Below, piece by piece: positions 1 through 10,029 of a stretch of DNA of 64,000 bases; within the stretch, counting starts at the first letter, position 1; every line of letters starts with the position of its first letter. The notes beneath the pieces were generated by a model, which ran no database searches, had not been told where the DNA came from, and saw only the letters and a program-made list of their open reading frames with translations. Location of the stretch: the NCBI GenBank assembly GCA_963783505.1, contig CAWAOP010000018.1, positions 1-64,000 on the forward strand. Reading direction: 5' to 3'. The position numbers and the translations under genes are program-made. The DNA is from BOG-224 sp963783505. GTDB taxonomy: Bacteria; Acidobacteriota; Terriglobia; Bryobacterales; Bryobacteraceae.

Positions 1-1402
1 CAATAACACGGTCGCGGATTTCTCCACCGTTGTGTTCCCAGCCAACGGCGGTCCGCTGGCTTGCACGGCTTGCCATGACCCGGCGCAGAACGCCGCGCAG
101 CAGAACAAATATCTGACCAACCCGAATCGCGAAGCCTGCGGTGCCTGCCACGATAACGTGAACTTCGCCACCGGCGCGAATCACGTCAATCTGCCGGAGA
201 TCAGCGATCAACAGTGCGCAGGATGCCACATCACGCAAGGCGAAATCTGCCGTTCGATGCATCCATCATAGGGGCGCACACCATCGCCACCCAGTACTCC
301 GGGGCGCCCGGCATCAATCTAGCGATCACTGGCGTTGCCAACAGCGTGGCCAGCAAGGCCCCGCTGGTCACCTTTACTCTTAAGGACAACTCCGGACGCC
401 CCATCACCATGGCTCAGATGACCGGCGGCTCGAATCGTCTGGCCCTTGTGATGGCCGGTCCCACCACGGATTACGGATATACGACATTCGCTGGAACCGC
501 CAACGCGAGTACTCCGGGTTATGCTTCCGAGAATCCCGTGCCCACCGCGAGTTGCAATAGCGGCGGCACATGCACCTACCAGTTCACAACGCCGATTCCG
601 GCGAATGCCAAGGGAACCTACGCCATCGGTATCGAGGGGCGCCGCGCCTTGGCCATCAACGCCGGAACGGCGGATGAAGTTGACACCGAATACGGCGCGA
701 AGAACGTGGTTTACTACTTCTCCGTGGACGGTTCCGCGGTTACGCCGCGCCGCACGGTGGTCAGCATCAACAACTGCAACCAGTGCCATGTGAAGCTCTC
801 GTTGCACGGCGAGAATCGCAACCAGATCGAGATGTGCGTCCTCTGCCACAACCCGAACGATACCGACGCCGCCTTGCGATCAGCGCGGTGGTTGCGGCCG
901 ACAAGACCGCTCCGGCCCAGGGCGTGAACTTCGCCTACATGGTTCACCGGATTCACACCGGCGTGAACCTGGTCTCGCAGGGCGCCACATACACCATCGT
1001 CGGCTTCGGTGGCAGCCACAACGATTTCACCGGCGTGCTGTTCCCGGCCATGAGCCCCACCGGCTCCGCCCCGTATACTCAAAGCTGCTACCTGTGCCAT
1101 GTGAACGGCAGCGAAGCCGTGTTTCCGATCGGGCTGAACCCGGTCACCAACCCCTCGGCGCTTGTGAGCCCGTCGGCGCCACGACCTCGGCCTGCACGGG
1201 CTGCCACGCAACTACCGCCGATATGGCCCATGCTCTGGAGAACACCAACGCACAGTTCGGCGAGACCTGCAACGTCTGCCACATCGGCACGGCCGACTTT
1301 AACGTTCAGAAGATCCACACTCCCACCACGGGCACGGTCGCGTCCGATCCTCGCGGATCGGCCGTCGTCAGTCCCGCCGCGAACCCGGGGAACGTGAAAT
1401 AG
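1..1402 (+). CDS. OmcA/MtrC-family multiheme c-type cytochrome, 5'-partial, three frameshifts
   Basis: Outer-surface multiheme cytochrome, the expected terminal electron-exchange partner of the two genes that follow. Eight CxxCH heme motifs are visible (CTACH, CGACH, CAGCH, CNQCH, CVLCH, CYLCH, CTGCH, CNVCH). The family-typical stretch QGE..PFDASI.GAH lies near base 240 and VNFAYMVHRIHTG near base 930. The gene enters from the left edge and reads in frame from base 2. It then needs three shifts, near 245-249, 868-880 and 1169-1171, each equal to one missing base. Restoring a C at the third gives a continuous SPVGATTSACTGCH. All heme motifs survive on both sides of each break, so I favour sequence error over a pseudogene. 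The N-terminus and signal peptide are outside the window. Confidence 0.8.
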
Positions 1403-1458
1403 AGACGCATCGAAGGCCGCCGGTCTCATAACGGCGGCCATCGCGGTCAAGGAAAGCC

Positions 1459-2481
1459 ATGAAGCTCCGCACCGCAAGCATCACGCTGGGGTTGACGATG
1501 GGCGTCACGGTGGCCACGATGGCGCCGTGGGCCGTCACCCCTGCCTTTGCCGAACCTTCCGGACGCGCCCAAACCCAAGCCGCTCCTGCCAAGCAAGCCG
1601 CTCCCCCTAAGAAGGAGGCGGCCAAAACGGAGGCGGCCAAGCCCGCGGACTACGTGGGCTCGGAGACCTGCGCGGGTTGTCATGAGGATATCTCCAAGGC
1701 GTTCGTGAACAACCCGCACCACGCCGTGGAGACCTCCGCGCGCTATCATTTCGAAACCAAGGCCTGCGAAGCCTGCCACGGCCCCGGCTCGAAGCACGTC
1801 GATTCCGTCTCCGCCGCCGATATCCGGAATCCCGGCGCATTGCGCCCCGCCGACGCCAACCGCATCTGCCTCGGCTGCCATCTCAACCAGCCCACAAACG
1901 CCGGGCGGATTATGGGCGCTCACGCCAAGAGCGCGGTAAGCTGCGTGGCCTGCCATTCGGTGCACAAGAACGGCCCCGAGGGTCTGGTGGCTCGCAAGGC
2001 GGCCGATATCAACAAGCTTTGCGCCGGCTGCCACACCGATGTCTGGCTCAGCTTCCAGCGCCAGTACCGCCACCGCCTGCCGGAAGGCGCCATGAGCTGC
2101 GTGGATTGCCACAACCCGCACGGTGGTTCGCTCCCCAAGAATCTCGAAACCAATGCGGCCAACGAGCCGGGTTGCCTGAAGTGCCACGGCGATCTGGCCG
2201 GCCCCTTTACCTTCGAGCACGCTCCGGTGCGAATGGAAGGCTGCACGGCCTGCCACATGCCGCACGGCTCCAACAATCCGAAAATGCTGACGCGGGCCGA
2301 CGTGAAAATGGTCTGCCTGGAATGTCACGCCAACCTGCCGCTGCCCACCACCGGTCCGGATACGGCTCTCGGCGGCGTCCCTCCGGCCATCCACGATCTT
2401 CGCAGCCCGCGCTTCAACAACTGCATGCTTTGCCACCAGAAGATTCACGGCTCCTACGTGAACAGGGGGCTACTGCGATGA
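1459..2481 (+). CDS. DmsE/MtrA-type decaheme c-type cytochrome
   Basis: Periplasmic decaheme cytochrome that carries electrons into an outer-membrane porin-cytochrome conduit. The 340-residue product has an N-terminal signal sequence, an Ala/Lys/Pro-rich linker to about residue 60, and exactly ten CxxCH motifs starting at Cys71 (CAGCH, CEACH, CLGCH, CVACH, CAGCH, CVDCH, CLKCH, CTACH, CLECH, CMLCH). Ten hemes and this length match the DmsE/MtrA family. An AAGGAAAG ribosome site precedes the ATG. The stop codon overlaps the start of the barrel gene as ATGA (2478-2481), so the two are translationally coupled. The OmcA/MtrC-like gene lies immediately upstream on the same strand. Confidence 0.9.
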   Translation: MKLRTASITLGLTMGVTVATMAPWAVTPAFAEPSGRAQTQAAPAKQAAPPKKEAAKTEAAKPADYVGSETCAGCHEDISKAFVNNPHHAVETSARYHFETKACEACHGPGSKHVDSVSAADIRNPGALRPADANRICLGCHLNQPTNAGRIMGAHAKSAVSCVACHSVHKNGPEGLVARKAADINKLCAGCHTDVWLSFQRQYRHRLPEGAMSCVDCHNPHGGSLPKNLETNAANEPGCLKCHGDLAGPFTFEHAPVRMEGCTACHMPHGSNNPKMLTRADVKMVCLECHANLPLPTTGPDTALGGVPPAIHDLRSPRFNNCMLCHQKIHGSYVNRGLLR

Positions 2482-4455
2482 AATACGCACTTGCGTTCCT
2501 CCTGGCTGTTCCGGTGTTCGCCCAGGCGCCGGCCGATCAGCCCGCGTCCGGAGTTCAGACGGCCGCCGCCCCCGCCGCCGACAGTTCGTCGTCCGATTCC
2601 CAGCCCTGGATCACGGGCGACATCGATTTCGGCCAGCGTTTCCGCACCGATGTCCGTGGAAGCATGGATACCTACCGCAGCGCCGTGAACGAGAACGCCG
2701 GCACGCGTCTGTTCGGGCTTAATTTCACCCTCAAGGGCAATTGCTGCCTGTTCGACCGCGTCGATGTCCGCGCCTCCAACTGGGGCGACCCTTTCAACAC
2801 GGTATACGTGGGCGTCAGCAAGAAAGGCGTTTACGATTTTCGTTACAACTTCAGCGACATCCTGTATTTCAACGCTCTCCCGTCTTTCTCCGATCCGGGC
2901 GCTCCCGCGGGCTTCGACGAGCAGCGCGACGACGTGCGCCGCAAGAACGGCAGCTTCGCTCTCGATCTGTTCCCCAAGAGCCGCGTAAGCCCTTACCTCG
3001 ATTACGACCGCAACGTCGGAACCGGGACCGGCATCGCCACATGGTCGCAGGACATCACCAACGAATACCCCGTTGCCATGCTTCGTCGCGATAGTACGAA
3101 CGTCTATCGCGGCGGCGTTCACGTCCAGTTGCGCCGCTTCCATCTCACTATCGAGCAGGGCGGCACTACGTTTAAGGACGATGACGCCGCCTACGCCGCC
3201 GGCAACATTGGGGCCGGCGATTCCACCGCTAAGTACTTCGGCCAGACGCTTTCGCTCGGGAGTCTCCAGCAGGCCTATGGCGTTCGCGCCCACAGTATGT
3301 ACAGCAAGGGAATCGTGACCGCCAACCCGTTCTCCTGGCTCGATCTCTCCGCGCAGTTCCTTTATAGCCAGCCGAAGACCAGCGTCAACTACGTCGATGC
3401 CGGCACGGGCCAGCTTTCGCAAATTAGCGCGATCCTCTTCTACTACGGCCAGATGGACACGGTGACGGGCTCCGCCAACAAGCCGCACGTCTCCGGAAAC
3501 GCCGGATTCGAACTGCGTCCGTTCCGCCGCGTGCGCCTGGTCGAATCCTGGTCCACGGACCGCTTCCACGACGCGGCTTACTCCACCATCGGCGAAGCTA
3601 TCTATCAGACGGCCACGTCCGGCGCTTCCACCACGTCTTCGGTCCTTCCGGATTGGGAATCCGTCAACTACAACCGCGAAGAGGCCAACCTCATCGTGGA
3701 CGCCACGCGCACGCTCACTCTGCGCGGCGGCTACCGCTACGAGTGGGGCGGCGCCACCGTCACCAATTCCCCCCTCAGCCAGATCGGGGCCCTCGAATCC
3801 GGTACGCTCAGCCGCCAGACTGCCCTCGCCGCTCTCAACTTCCGCCCCATTCGCAAGGTTGCGCTGAATGCCGACTACGAGAAAGCCAACACCGCGCGCG
3901 CGTATTTCCGTACCAGCCTGTACAACTACGATAAGCTGCGCGCCCGCGTCCGCTGGCAGGCCACCGATTCGCTCTCCCTTCAGTGGCGCTACTCGCTGCT
4001 CAATAACACGGATCCGGTTCCGGGTCTGCAATACAGCCTGAGCAGCCACGACAGCGCCTTCGCCGTGAATTGGGCTCCCAGGAACGGCAAGCACGTCAAC
4101 CTGATGGGAGAATACGACGCCGCATCGTATGGTTCCACCATCAACTACCTGCTGCCGCCGTTCTTCACGCCTTCCCTCTCCATGTACAACGAAAGCGCGA
4201 AACTGGCCTCCGGCGCTCTGGAACTGACGGCTCCGAAGTATGCGGCCAAACTGAGCATCGGCGGATCGCTGGCCGTGACCGACGGGACTCGCCCCTTCGC
4301 GCTACCGCCAGCCCATGATGCGGCTGGCGCTTCCGTTCGGAAAACACATATACTGGAACACAGTCTGGCAGTATTACGGCTTTAACGAGAGCCTTTACTG
4401 GTATGAGGGGTTCCACACGCACCTGTTCCAGACAGGCCTGAAATTGATCAGATAG
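2478..4455 (+). CDS. MtrB/PioB-family decaheme-associated outer-membrane beta-barrel, C-terminal frameshift
   Basis: Outer-membrane barrel that sheathes the decaheme cytochrome so that electrons cross the membrane. It starts MKYALAFLLAVPVFAQ, a signal peptide, followed by a low-complexity Ala/Ser linker and long alternating beta-strand segments rich in Tyr, Arg and Asp. The reading frame that starts at 2478 would stop at 4385 with an aberrant tail. Another frame from about 4300 encodes RYRQPMMRLALPFGKHIYWN, then HTHLFQTGLKLIR and a TAG at 4453. That is the expected barrel end with a terminal aromatic strand. One base too many in the CCCC run at 4292-4295 explains the break. About 658 residues when corrected, normal for MtrB/PioB. 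A vicinal Cys pair (NCCLFDR) lies near residue 90. Confidence 0.85.
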
Positions 4456-4460
4456 AAGGT

Positions 4461-4559
4461 TGCCGAAAAATGGGGACTGACATTTTTTCCATCGCCGTAA
4501 GCCCGTTCCTTCCGCATTCCGTCATTCGGGAAAAGGCTGTCTGTCCCCATTTTTCGGCA
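4461..4559. repeat. Long palindromic intergenic element with perfect 17-bp arms
   Basis: Arms TGCCGAAAAATGGGGAC at 4461-4477 and its exact reverse complement at 4543-4559 flank about 65 bases of spacer. It fills the gap between the barrel gene and the tetraheme cytochrome. Its form recalls REP-like or MITE-like mobile palindromes. It could also attenuate or stabilise the transcript. Confidence 0.7.
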
Positions 4560-4577
4560 CGCATATAGGAGACCGCC

Positions 4578-5672
4578 ATGTTCAAGCTCTACGTGGCAGC
4601 CGCGCTAGCCGCTTGCCCGGTGTTCGCGGCCGGCATTCCCATGGGCGACGCCCGCCAGGGCGAGCGGATTTTTAAGTCCGAGCGTTGCGTCGATTGTCAT
4701 AGCGTCAGCGGGATCGGAGGCAAGAGCGCCCCGGACCTCGCCGCCAGTCTGGACCGCGACTTCACCCCCGCCGGCATGGCCAGCATGATGTGGAATCACG
4801 CTCCCACCATGTGGTCCGCCATGTCCAAGATGGGCATCGTCCGCTCGACGCTCACGCCCGAGCAGTCCGCCAACCTGTTCGCCTACTTCGTCTCCGCTCG
4901 CTATTTCGAAAAGCCCGGCGACGCCGCCCGCGGCAAGCAGGCCTTCACCGCGCATCACTGCGTGGAGTGCCACGGCGGATCCGGTTCGGGCGGCGCTCCG
5001 CCCGTCACCAGGTGGGATTCGCTTTCCGATCCCGTCGTCCTGGCCGCCCAGATGTGGAACCACGGCCCCAAGATGCGCGCCGCCTACGCCGCCAAACGGA
5101 TCGCCTGGAGCGATCTGACCTCGCAGGAGCTAACCGATATCCTCGTCTACCTTCGCAATCTGCCCGAGAACAAGGCCCTGGTCCGCGATTTTCAGTTCAC
5201 CTCCTCGAACCAGGGCGAAACCCTGTTCGCCGCCAAGGAGTGCGCCCGCTGCCACAGCGGAACGAACTCGCTCGAAAACAAGCTCCGCAACCAGACCATT
5301 ACGGATATCGCGGTGGACATGTGGAACCACCAGCCCAGCATGAAGAATCCGCCGCCCGCGCTGACCCCCGATGAGATGCGCCAGATTCTCGCTTATGTCT
5401 GGGCGCGCCAGTACTTCGTAGGCAACGGCGACCGCGCCCGCGGCCAGGTGGTTTTCGTCGAGAAGTCCTGCGTCTCGTGCCACGCCAAGCCCACCGGCGG
5501 CGTTCCCAGCCTTTCCAAAGGTAAGGACGCCTACTCATCCGTCAGCATGGTCTCGTTCCTCTGGCAACACGGCCCGCGCATGCTCGACCGGATGCAGCAG
5601 CAAAAGCTCTCCTGGCCCCAATTCACCAGCCGCCAGATGGCCGACCTCATCGCGTTCCTGAACACGATGTAA
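4578..5672 (+). CDS. Four-module c-type cytochrome
   Basis: A secreted or periplasmic electron-transfer protein of 364 residues. A signal peptide (FKLYVAAALAACPVFAAG) is followed by four similar cytochrome c modules of about 75-95 residues. The heme motifs are CVDCH (Cys37), CVECH (Cys128), CARCH (Cys222) and CVSCH (Cys298). Each is followed by a MWNH.P.M or LWQHGPRM segment whose Met or His could be the distal ligand. The repetition points to internal duplication of one cytochrome domain. It stands 120 bases behind the barrel gene on the same strand, so it may feed the porin-cytochrome conduit, but it is separated from it by a palindromic element. No enzymatic domain is seen. Confidence 0.85.
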   Translation: MFKLYVAAALAACPVFAAGIPMGDARQGERIFKSERCVDCHSVSGIGGKSAPDLAASLDRDFTPAGMASMMWNHAPTMWSAMSKMGIVRSTLTPEQSANLFAYFVSARYFEKPGDAARGKQAFTAHHCVECHGGSGSGGAPPVTRWDSLSDPVVLAAQMWNHGPKMRAAYAAKRIAWSDLTSQELTDILVYLRNLPENKALVRDFQFTSSNQGETLFAAKECARCHSGTNSLENKLRNQTITDIAVDMWNHQPSMKNPPPALTPDEMRQILAYVWARQYFVGNGDRARGQVVFVEKSCVSCHAKPTGGVPSLSKGKDAYSSVSMVSFLWQHGPRMLDRMQQQKLSWPQFTSRQMADLIAFLNTM

Positions 5673-5715
5673 CCACGAGTGGTGCAGCCGCCGGCGGCCC
5701 AAACTCTCAAGTCCC

Positions 5716-5768
5716 AGTGGCGCAGGTTCCCGACCTGCGCCAGCGCGCGCAGCGCGCCAAAGTGGAGC
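5716..5768 (+). repeat. Dispersed intergenic repeat, copy A
   Basis: A 53-base stretch containing GGTTCCCGACCTG and CAAAGTGGAGC. The reverse complement of 38314-38366 matches at about 47 of 53 positions. It fills most of the gap between the tetraheme cytochrome and the GH51 gene. The rest of that gap holds only the GGAGAGGAACG ribosome site of the GH51 gene. Confidence 0.75.
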
Positions 5769-5913
5769 AGGCAGGGAGTCTCCTTCACCTCGGTCTTTCC
5801 GTTTGCCTCGCGCCCGGCGTTATACTCGCAATCGGTCAGGTACTAAGGCCAAACGCATCGCCGTCGCCGCGGCGGAGTAGCTTTGCCGTGAGGCTGCGGA
5901 TCGGAGAGGAACG

Positions 5914-7950
5914 ATGTTCACTTTCAGGAATTGCTGTGTGCTCATTGGGCTCGCGCTGGTGTTGGCCGTCGCGCAGAACCCGACTGCTTCCGAGAAGCGG
6001 GTTACCGCCACCGTGGACGCGGCAAAGACGGGCGCCCCCATATCGCCTTACTTATATGGCCAGTTCATCGAGCACATCGCCGACACAGTCAACCGCAGCC
6101 TCTGGGCCGAGATGATCGACGACCGGAAGTTCTACTACAAGATCGACTCGAAGGCCCCCGCGCCCGCCGCCTCGCGAGGCCGGCAGCCCAACATGTGGCG
6201 GCCCATCGGGCCGGACGACTCCGTCGTGATGGATCGCGACCACGCCTACACCGGCGAACACAGCCCGCTCGTCAAGCTCGATGGCTCCGCGCCTCGCGGC
6301 GTCGCCCAGGCAGGCATCATGCTGCGCAAAGGCCGCGCCTACAGCGGACGCGTGGCGCTCGCGGGCGATGCCGCGGCCAACGTCACCGTGAGCCTCGTCT
6401 GGGGCTCCGGCCCGACCGATCGCCAGACCGTTCCCATCAAGGGCCTGCAATCCGCCTACGCGAAGTTCCCGCTGAAATTCACCGCGGGCGCCGAGACGGA
6501 TAATGCCCGCATCGAAATCGCCGGCGAGGGCAAAGGCTCGTTCCACATCGGCGCCGTTTCGCTCATGCCCGCCGACAACAACCACGGCTTCCGCACCGAC
6601 ACCGTCGCCCTGCTGAAAGCGCAGCGCTCCGGCATGTACCGTTGGCCCGGCGGCAACTTCCTCTCGGCCCACGAATGGCGCGACGCCATCGGGGATATCG
6701 ATAAGCGTCCTCCGAAGTGGGACCCGGTTTGGAACGCCCTTCAGCCGAATGACGTCGGCACGGACGAGTTCCTGTTCATGGCGGATCTGCTCGGCGTGGA
6801 TTCCTTCCTCAGCGTGAACGCCGGATTCGGCGATGCGCGCTCGGCCGCCGATCTGGTGGAGTACGTTACCGGCTCCATCAACACGCCCATGGGCAAGCAG
6901 CGCGCGGCCAACGGCCACCCGGCCCCTTACAAAGTGAAGTGGTGGGGCGTCGGCAATGAAATGTGGGGCGACTTCCAGTTCGGCCACATGGTTCTCAGCC
7001 AGTTCGTTTTCAAGCACAACCTGTTCGGCAAGGCCATGCGCAAGGTGGACCCGAACATCATCCTGATCGCCGACGGCAATACGCCCCGCATCAGCGACAT
7101 CGGGACCGACAACGACTGGAGCGGCGGCCTGCTCACCCACTGCCTCCCGTACATCGACGTGATGTCCGAGCACTTCTACGTCTATGAAACCGCCCAGCCG
7201 TCCAATGCGGCGCAGAAGAAAGCCCCGCCGCCCCCCGTTGAGCTATCCGTGATCGATGCTGTCCACCGCACGGCCAACTCGGTGCGCTCCAAGGCCGAGG
7301 TCTACGAGGAGTATTACCGCCGGATTCCGGAGCTGAAGACCAAGAAAGTGCCCTTCGCGCTCGACGAGTGGGCGTATTCGCGCCTCCCCGTCAACATGAA
7401 GCAGGAGCTGGGCAACGCTCTGGACTTCCACGAGATGTTCCGCCACACGGACATGATCGCCATGGCCGGCCACACCATGGCGACCTCGCAACTCGACTTC
7501 AACATGAACGATGCCACGCTCAACGCCACCGGCCTGCTCTTCAAGCTCTATCGCGATCATTTCGGAACGGTGCCGGTGGAGGTGGGGGGCAACTCGCCGC
7601 CTTTGCCGCCCGCCGGTCCTGGCCGCGGCGGCGCCCAGCCAAGGCCGAATGCGGGCAGCCCCACGTGGCCGCTCGATGTCAGCGCCGCCCTCAGCGCGGA
7701 CGGCAAACTGCTTTCCATCGCCATCGTCAACCCAACCGACTCGGCGCAGGATCTCGACGTTGTCATCCAGGGCGCGCGGCTGAGCGGCAAGGGCCGCATG
7801 TGGCGCCTCACCGGTCCGAGTCTCACCGCGACGGCGGGATTGCGAAGCAAGGATGTTCAGGTGACGGAAACGCCGCTCAACGAAGTGCCCAAGACCGTCC
7901 GCATCGCGCCGATCAGCATCGACGTGTACGAGTTCGAAAAGGCACAGTAG
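5914..7950 (+). CDS. Alpha-L-arabinofuranosidase, glycoside hydrolase family 51
   Basis: Secreted enzyme that removes L-arabinofuranosyl residues from plant polysaccharides. The 678-residue product has an N-terminal signal peptide (to about residue 25) and the GH51 start ISPYLYGQFIEHI. The acid/base glutamate is Glu349 in GVGNEMWGDFQFG and the nucleophile is Glu485 in ALDEWAY. The segment YRWPGGNFLSAHEWRD is also typical of the family. A Pro/Gly/Arg-rich insert lies near residues 565-590 before the C-terminal beta domain. A good GGAGAGG ribosome site precedes the ATG. It stands alone: no other carbohydrate-use genes are adjacent. An IS element follows about 180 bases downstream. Confidence 0.9.
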   Translation: MFTFRNCCVLIGLALVLAVAQNPTASEKRVTATVDAAKTGAPISPYLYGQFIEHIADTVNRSLWAEMIDDRKFYYKIDSKAPAPAASRGRQPNMWRPIGPDDSVVMDRDHAYTGEHSPLVKLDGSAPRGVAQAGIMLRKGRAYSGRVALAGDAAANVTVSLVWGSGPTDRQTVPIKGLQSAYAKFPLKFTAGAETDNARIEIAGEGKGSFHIGAVSLMPADNNHGFRTDTVALLKAQRSGMYRWPGGNFLSAHEWRDAIGDIDKRPPKWDPVWNALQPNDVGTDEFLFMADLLGVDSFLSVNAGFGDARSAADLVEYVTGSINTPMGKQRAANGHPAPYKVKWWGVGNEMWGDFQFGHMVLSQFVFKHNLFGKAMRKVDPNIILIADGNTPRISDIGTDNDWSGGLLTHCLPYIDVMSEHFYVYETAQPSNAAQKKAPPPPVELSVIDAVHRTANSVRSKAEVYEEYYRRIPELKTKKVPFALDEWAYSRLPVNMKQELGNALDFHEMFRHTDMIAMAGHTMATSQLDFNMNDATLNATGLLFKLYRDHFGTVPVEVGGNSPPLPPAGPGRGGAQPRPNAGSPTWPLDVSAALSADGKLLSIAIVNPTDSAQDLDVVIQGARLSGKGRMWRLTGPSLTATAGLRSKDVQVTETPLNEVPKTVRIAPISIDVYEFEKAQ

Positions 7951-8129
7951 TGCCCTGAGATCCGAACTCTTAGGCTTTGTATCAGCCCCATGATGAACGG
8001 GGCACTCATTCGCAAGGATGAAAACTGGAGCGATTGCGTTGTAACAGGGCACGACCTTTAGCTCATCTTCGACACCATGTTTGTGGAAGTGGTCTATTTC
8101 CAATAGGTTGCGATTTTTAAAACGGCGTA

Positions 8130-9837
8130 GTGACACGCTTTCTCTCCACCCGAGCCGAACCGGCTGGAAGTTCAGCATGAGCGCAGCACTGGTGGCAGGG
8201 CCACGCCGCAGGCTTGAAAAACCTTGCCCGCCACCCCCGAAGTCTGGCCGCGAAGAACGTAACCCTTGCCGCCGATCGCGACTTCCATCTCAACCAGGTT
8301 GTCCAGATCCCGGACGACGTCGGCCCATTCCAGCTTCCACCCCTTGCGCGCCAAACGGTCTTCCAGTTCCTTGCGCAACAGCAGCGCCAGGAACGAGCAA
8401 AACACGTGCCCGCGAATCGTTTCGTCGCACTTGTGAAAGATCGGCCGGGTATCCAGCAGCGATTTCATCGAGCGGAAGACCTCTTCGACCATCCACAGTT
8501 GCTTGTACTTCAGCGCCACCTCATGCGCCGCAAGATCCGTGTTCGTCGTCAGCACCCACTTGCCGTCGTAGCGCGCTTCTTCTTTGATCTTGTCCTCGTC
8601 CACGGCGAACTGTTTGCCTCCCGCGCGCAGGTACTTACGATATCCTTTGTTACCCACCAGCGACTTGTCTCCATGACGCAATGCGTCGCGCAGCGAGGCC
8701 ACCACGGCTTCACGGTCGTGGCGATCCTTAGCGGCTTGATCCTCGTTCATGCACACCACATAGCGGCGCGTGTCCTCGACCCAGACTTCTTTCACTTTCA
8801 GCGGCGAGGGATCGTTCCGATCCTCGCTCTGGGGATGCACTTCCGCATAGCGGCCGACGCGCGCCACCACCGCCTTGGCTTCCGTCGAACTCCGCATGCG
8901 CACGCCCAAGATGTACTTCCACTCCCGCTTCGCCACCTCTGCCAGAGTCTCGGCGCTGATCATCCCGCGGTCGGCGACGATGCACACCGAGCCGATTCCG
9001 AACCGGCTCTTCAGGCGGTCCACGATGGGAACCAGGCTCTTCACATCAGCCGTGTTCCCCGGCCAGAGTTCGCTGCAGAGTGGATTGCCGTCGCGGTCCA
9101 GCACCATGCCCACAACCATCTGCTTCAGGTCGGGACGATGATCCTTCGAGTGCCCGCGCTGGCCGATACTCGCGCCTCCTTCGCCCTCGAAATAGACCGA
9201 CGTGGTATCGAAAAACACGATGTCCAAATCGGAGAACAGGTCGCGGCGCCGCGCAAACAAGGCCTCCTCGATGAGGTCCTTGTTGGTGCGGGGGGCGAAA
9301 GGCGTGGCTCCATCCTGCTGGTCTTTCGGAAGCTCCTCTCCCAACCAGGCCATCGCGCGGTAGAGATGGTGTAAGTCCAACTCGGGAACGCCGTCAATGG
9401 CGTAGTCGTCCTTCCACTTCTCGGCGGCGCGGTCGCTGCCCGGCGCAAAGAGGCGATGCAGCACCGTGAGGAAGATGGCCCGCTCGACGGAAAACTCGAA
9501 GCGCCGGCCTGCGAGCAGGGCCGTCAGGACTTGGTCGATCGAGCAGGCCTGCCAGAGCCGCTGGAAGATCAGGGCCGGCCCGATCCTGGCACTGTGAGTG
9601 ACGATGCTGTCGCCTTGGGCATGGGCGCCGAGCACGGCGAGCTTTTCCGAAAACCGGCTGAGGGACCGAATCAGCAAGTCGAGTTGTCCGTTGGCCAGTA
9701 ACTCATCGAGACGGCCGAGACGGTGCAAGACGCGCTGTTTGACCTTGCCGCCGATCCGCACGTTATCGACGATGAGCAGGTAAGTTCGAGAACCGTTGGT
9801 CTGCGTGCGAACGAACAAACTGGCGCTCCTGTGTCAC
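8130..9837. mobile_element. Probable IS1634-family insertion sequence (ends tentative)
   Basis: Bounded by the short inverted motifs GTGACAC (8130-8136) and GTGTCAC (9831-9837) and containing one intact transposase. The right flank, 9838-10029, is more AT-rich and holds no convincing gene. It is followed by the SET-domain gene. Confidence 0.45.
8172..9818 (-). CDS. IS1634-type DDE transposase
   Basis: Transposase of 548 residues with the N-terminal MFVRTQTNGSRTYLLIVDN and KQRVLHRLGRLDEL segments typical of IS1634-family (IS4-like) elements. DDE residues are in FFDTTSVYFEG, in IVADRGMISAETL, and near LWMVEEVFRSMKSLLDTRP. The frame is intact, so the element may be active. Candidate end motifs are GTGACAC at 8130-8136 and GTGTCAC at 9831-9837, but only seven bases match. 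I could not identify target duplications. Confidence 0.88.
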   Translation of the reverse strand: MFVRTQTNGSRTYLLIVDNVRIGGKVKQRVLHRLGRLDELLANGQLDLLIRSLSRFSEKLAVLGAHAQGDSIVTHSARIGPALIFQRLWQACSIDQVLTALLAGRRFEFSVERAIFLTVLHRLFAPGSDRAAEKWKDDYAIDGVPELDLHHLYRAMAWLGEELPKDQQDGATPFAPRTNKDLIEEALFARRRDLFSDLDIVFFDTTSVYFEGEGGASIGQRGHSKDHRPDLKQMVVGMVLDRDGNPLCSELWPGNTADVKSLVPIVDRLKSRFGIGSVCIVADRGMISAETLAEVAKREWKYILGVRMRSSTEAKAVVARVGRYAEVHPQSEDRNDPSPLKVKEVWVEDTRRYVVCMNEDQAAKDRHDREAVVASLRDALRHGDKSLVGNKGYRKYLRAGGKQFAVDEDKIKEEARYDGKWVLTTNTDLAAHEVALKYKQLWMVEEVFRSMKSLLDTRPIFHKCDETIRGHVFCSFLALLLRKELEDRLARKGWKLEWADVVRDLDNLVEMEVAIGGKGYVLRGQTSGVAGKVFQACGVALPPVLRSC

Positions 9838-10029
9838 CATTATTCACACACCATCAACCGAACTGCAATAGACAGAATCAGTATTTCTGAATGATTCGTG
9901 CCACTACATATTCGCGCCGGAGACAGCCCCTGCAAGCAAAATCAACGAGTTGCGAGGATCTTCGGTCGCAAACTGTCGAAGATGAGTTTAGTCGTGTTCC
10001 CTGGCCGCCGTTGTTGGCCAACGATTGTA

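Noticed and set aside
7951..8178. Possible HNH-endonuclease remnant on the minus strand (LLEIDHFHKHGVEDEL)
   Set aside because: Only a short stretch looks coding, the metal-binding pattern is incomplete and part overlaps the IS end.
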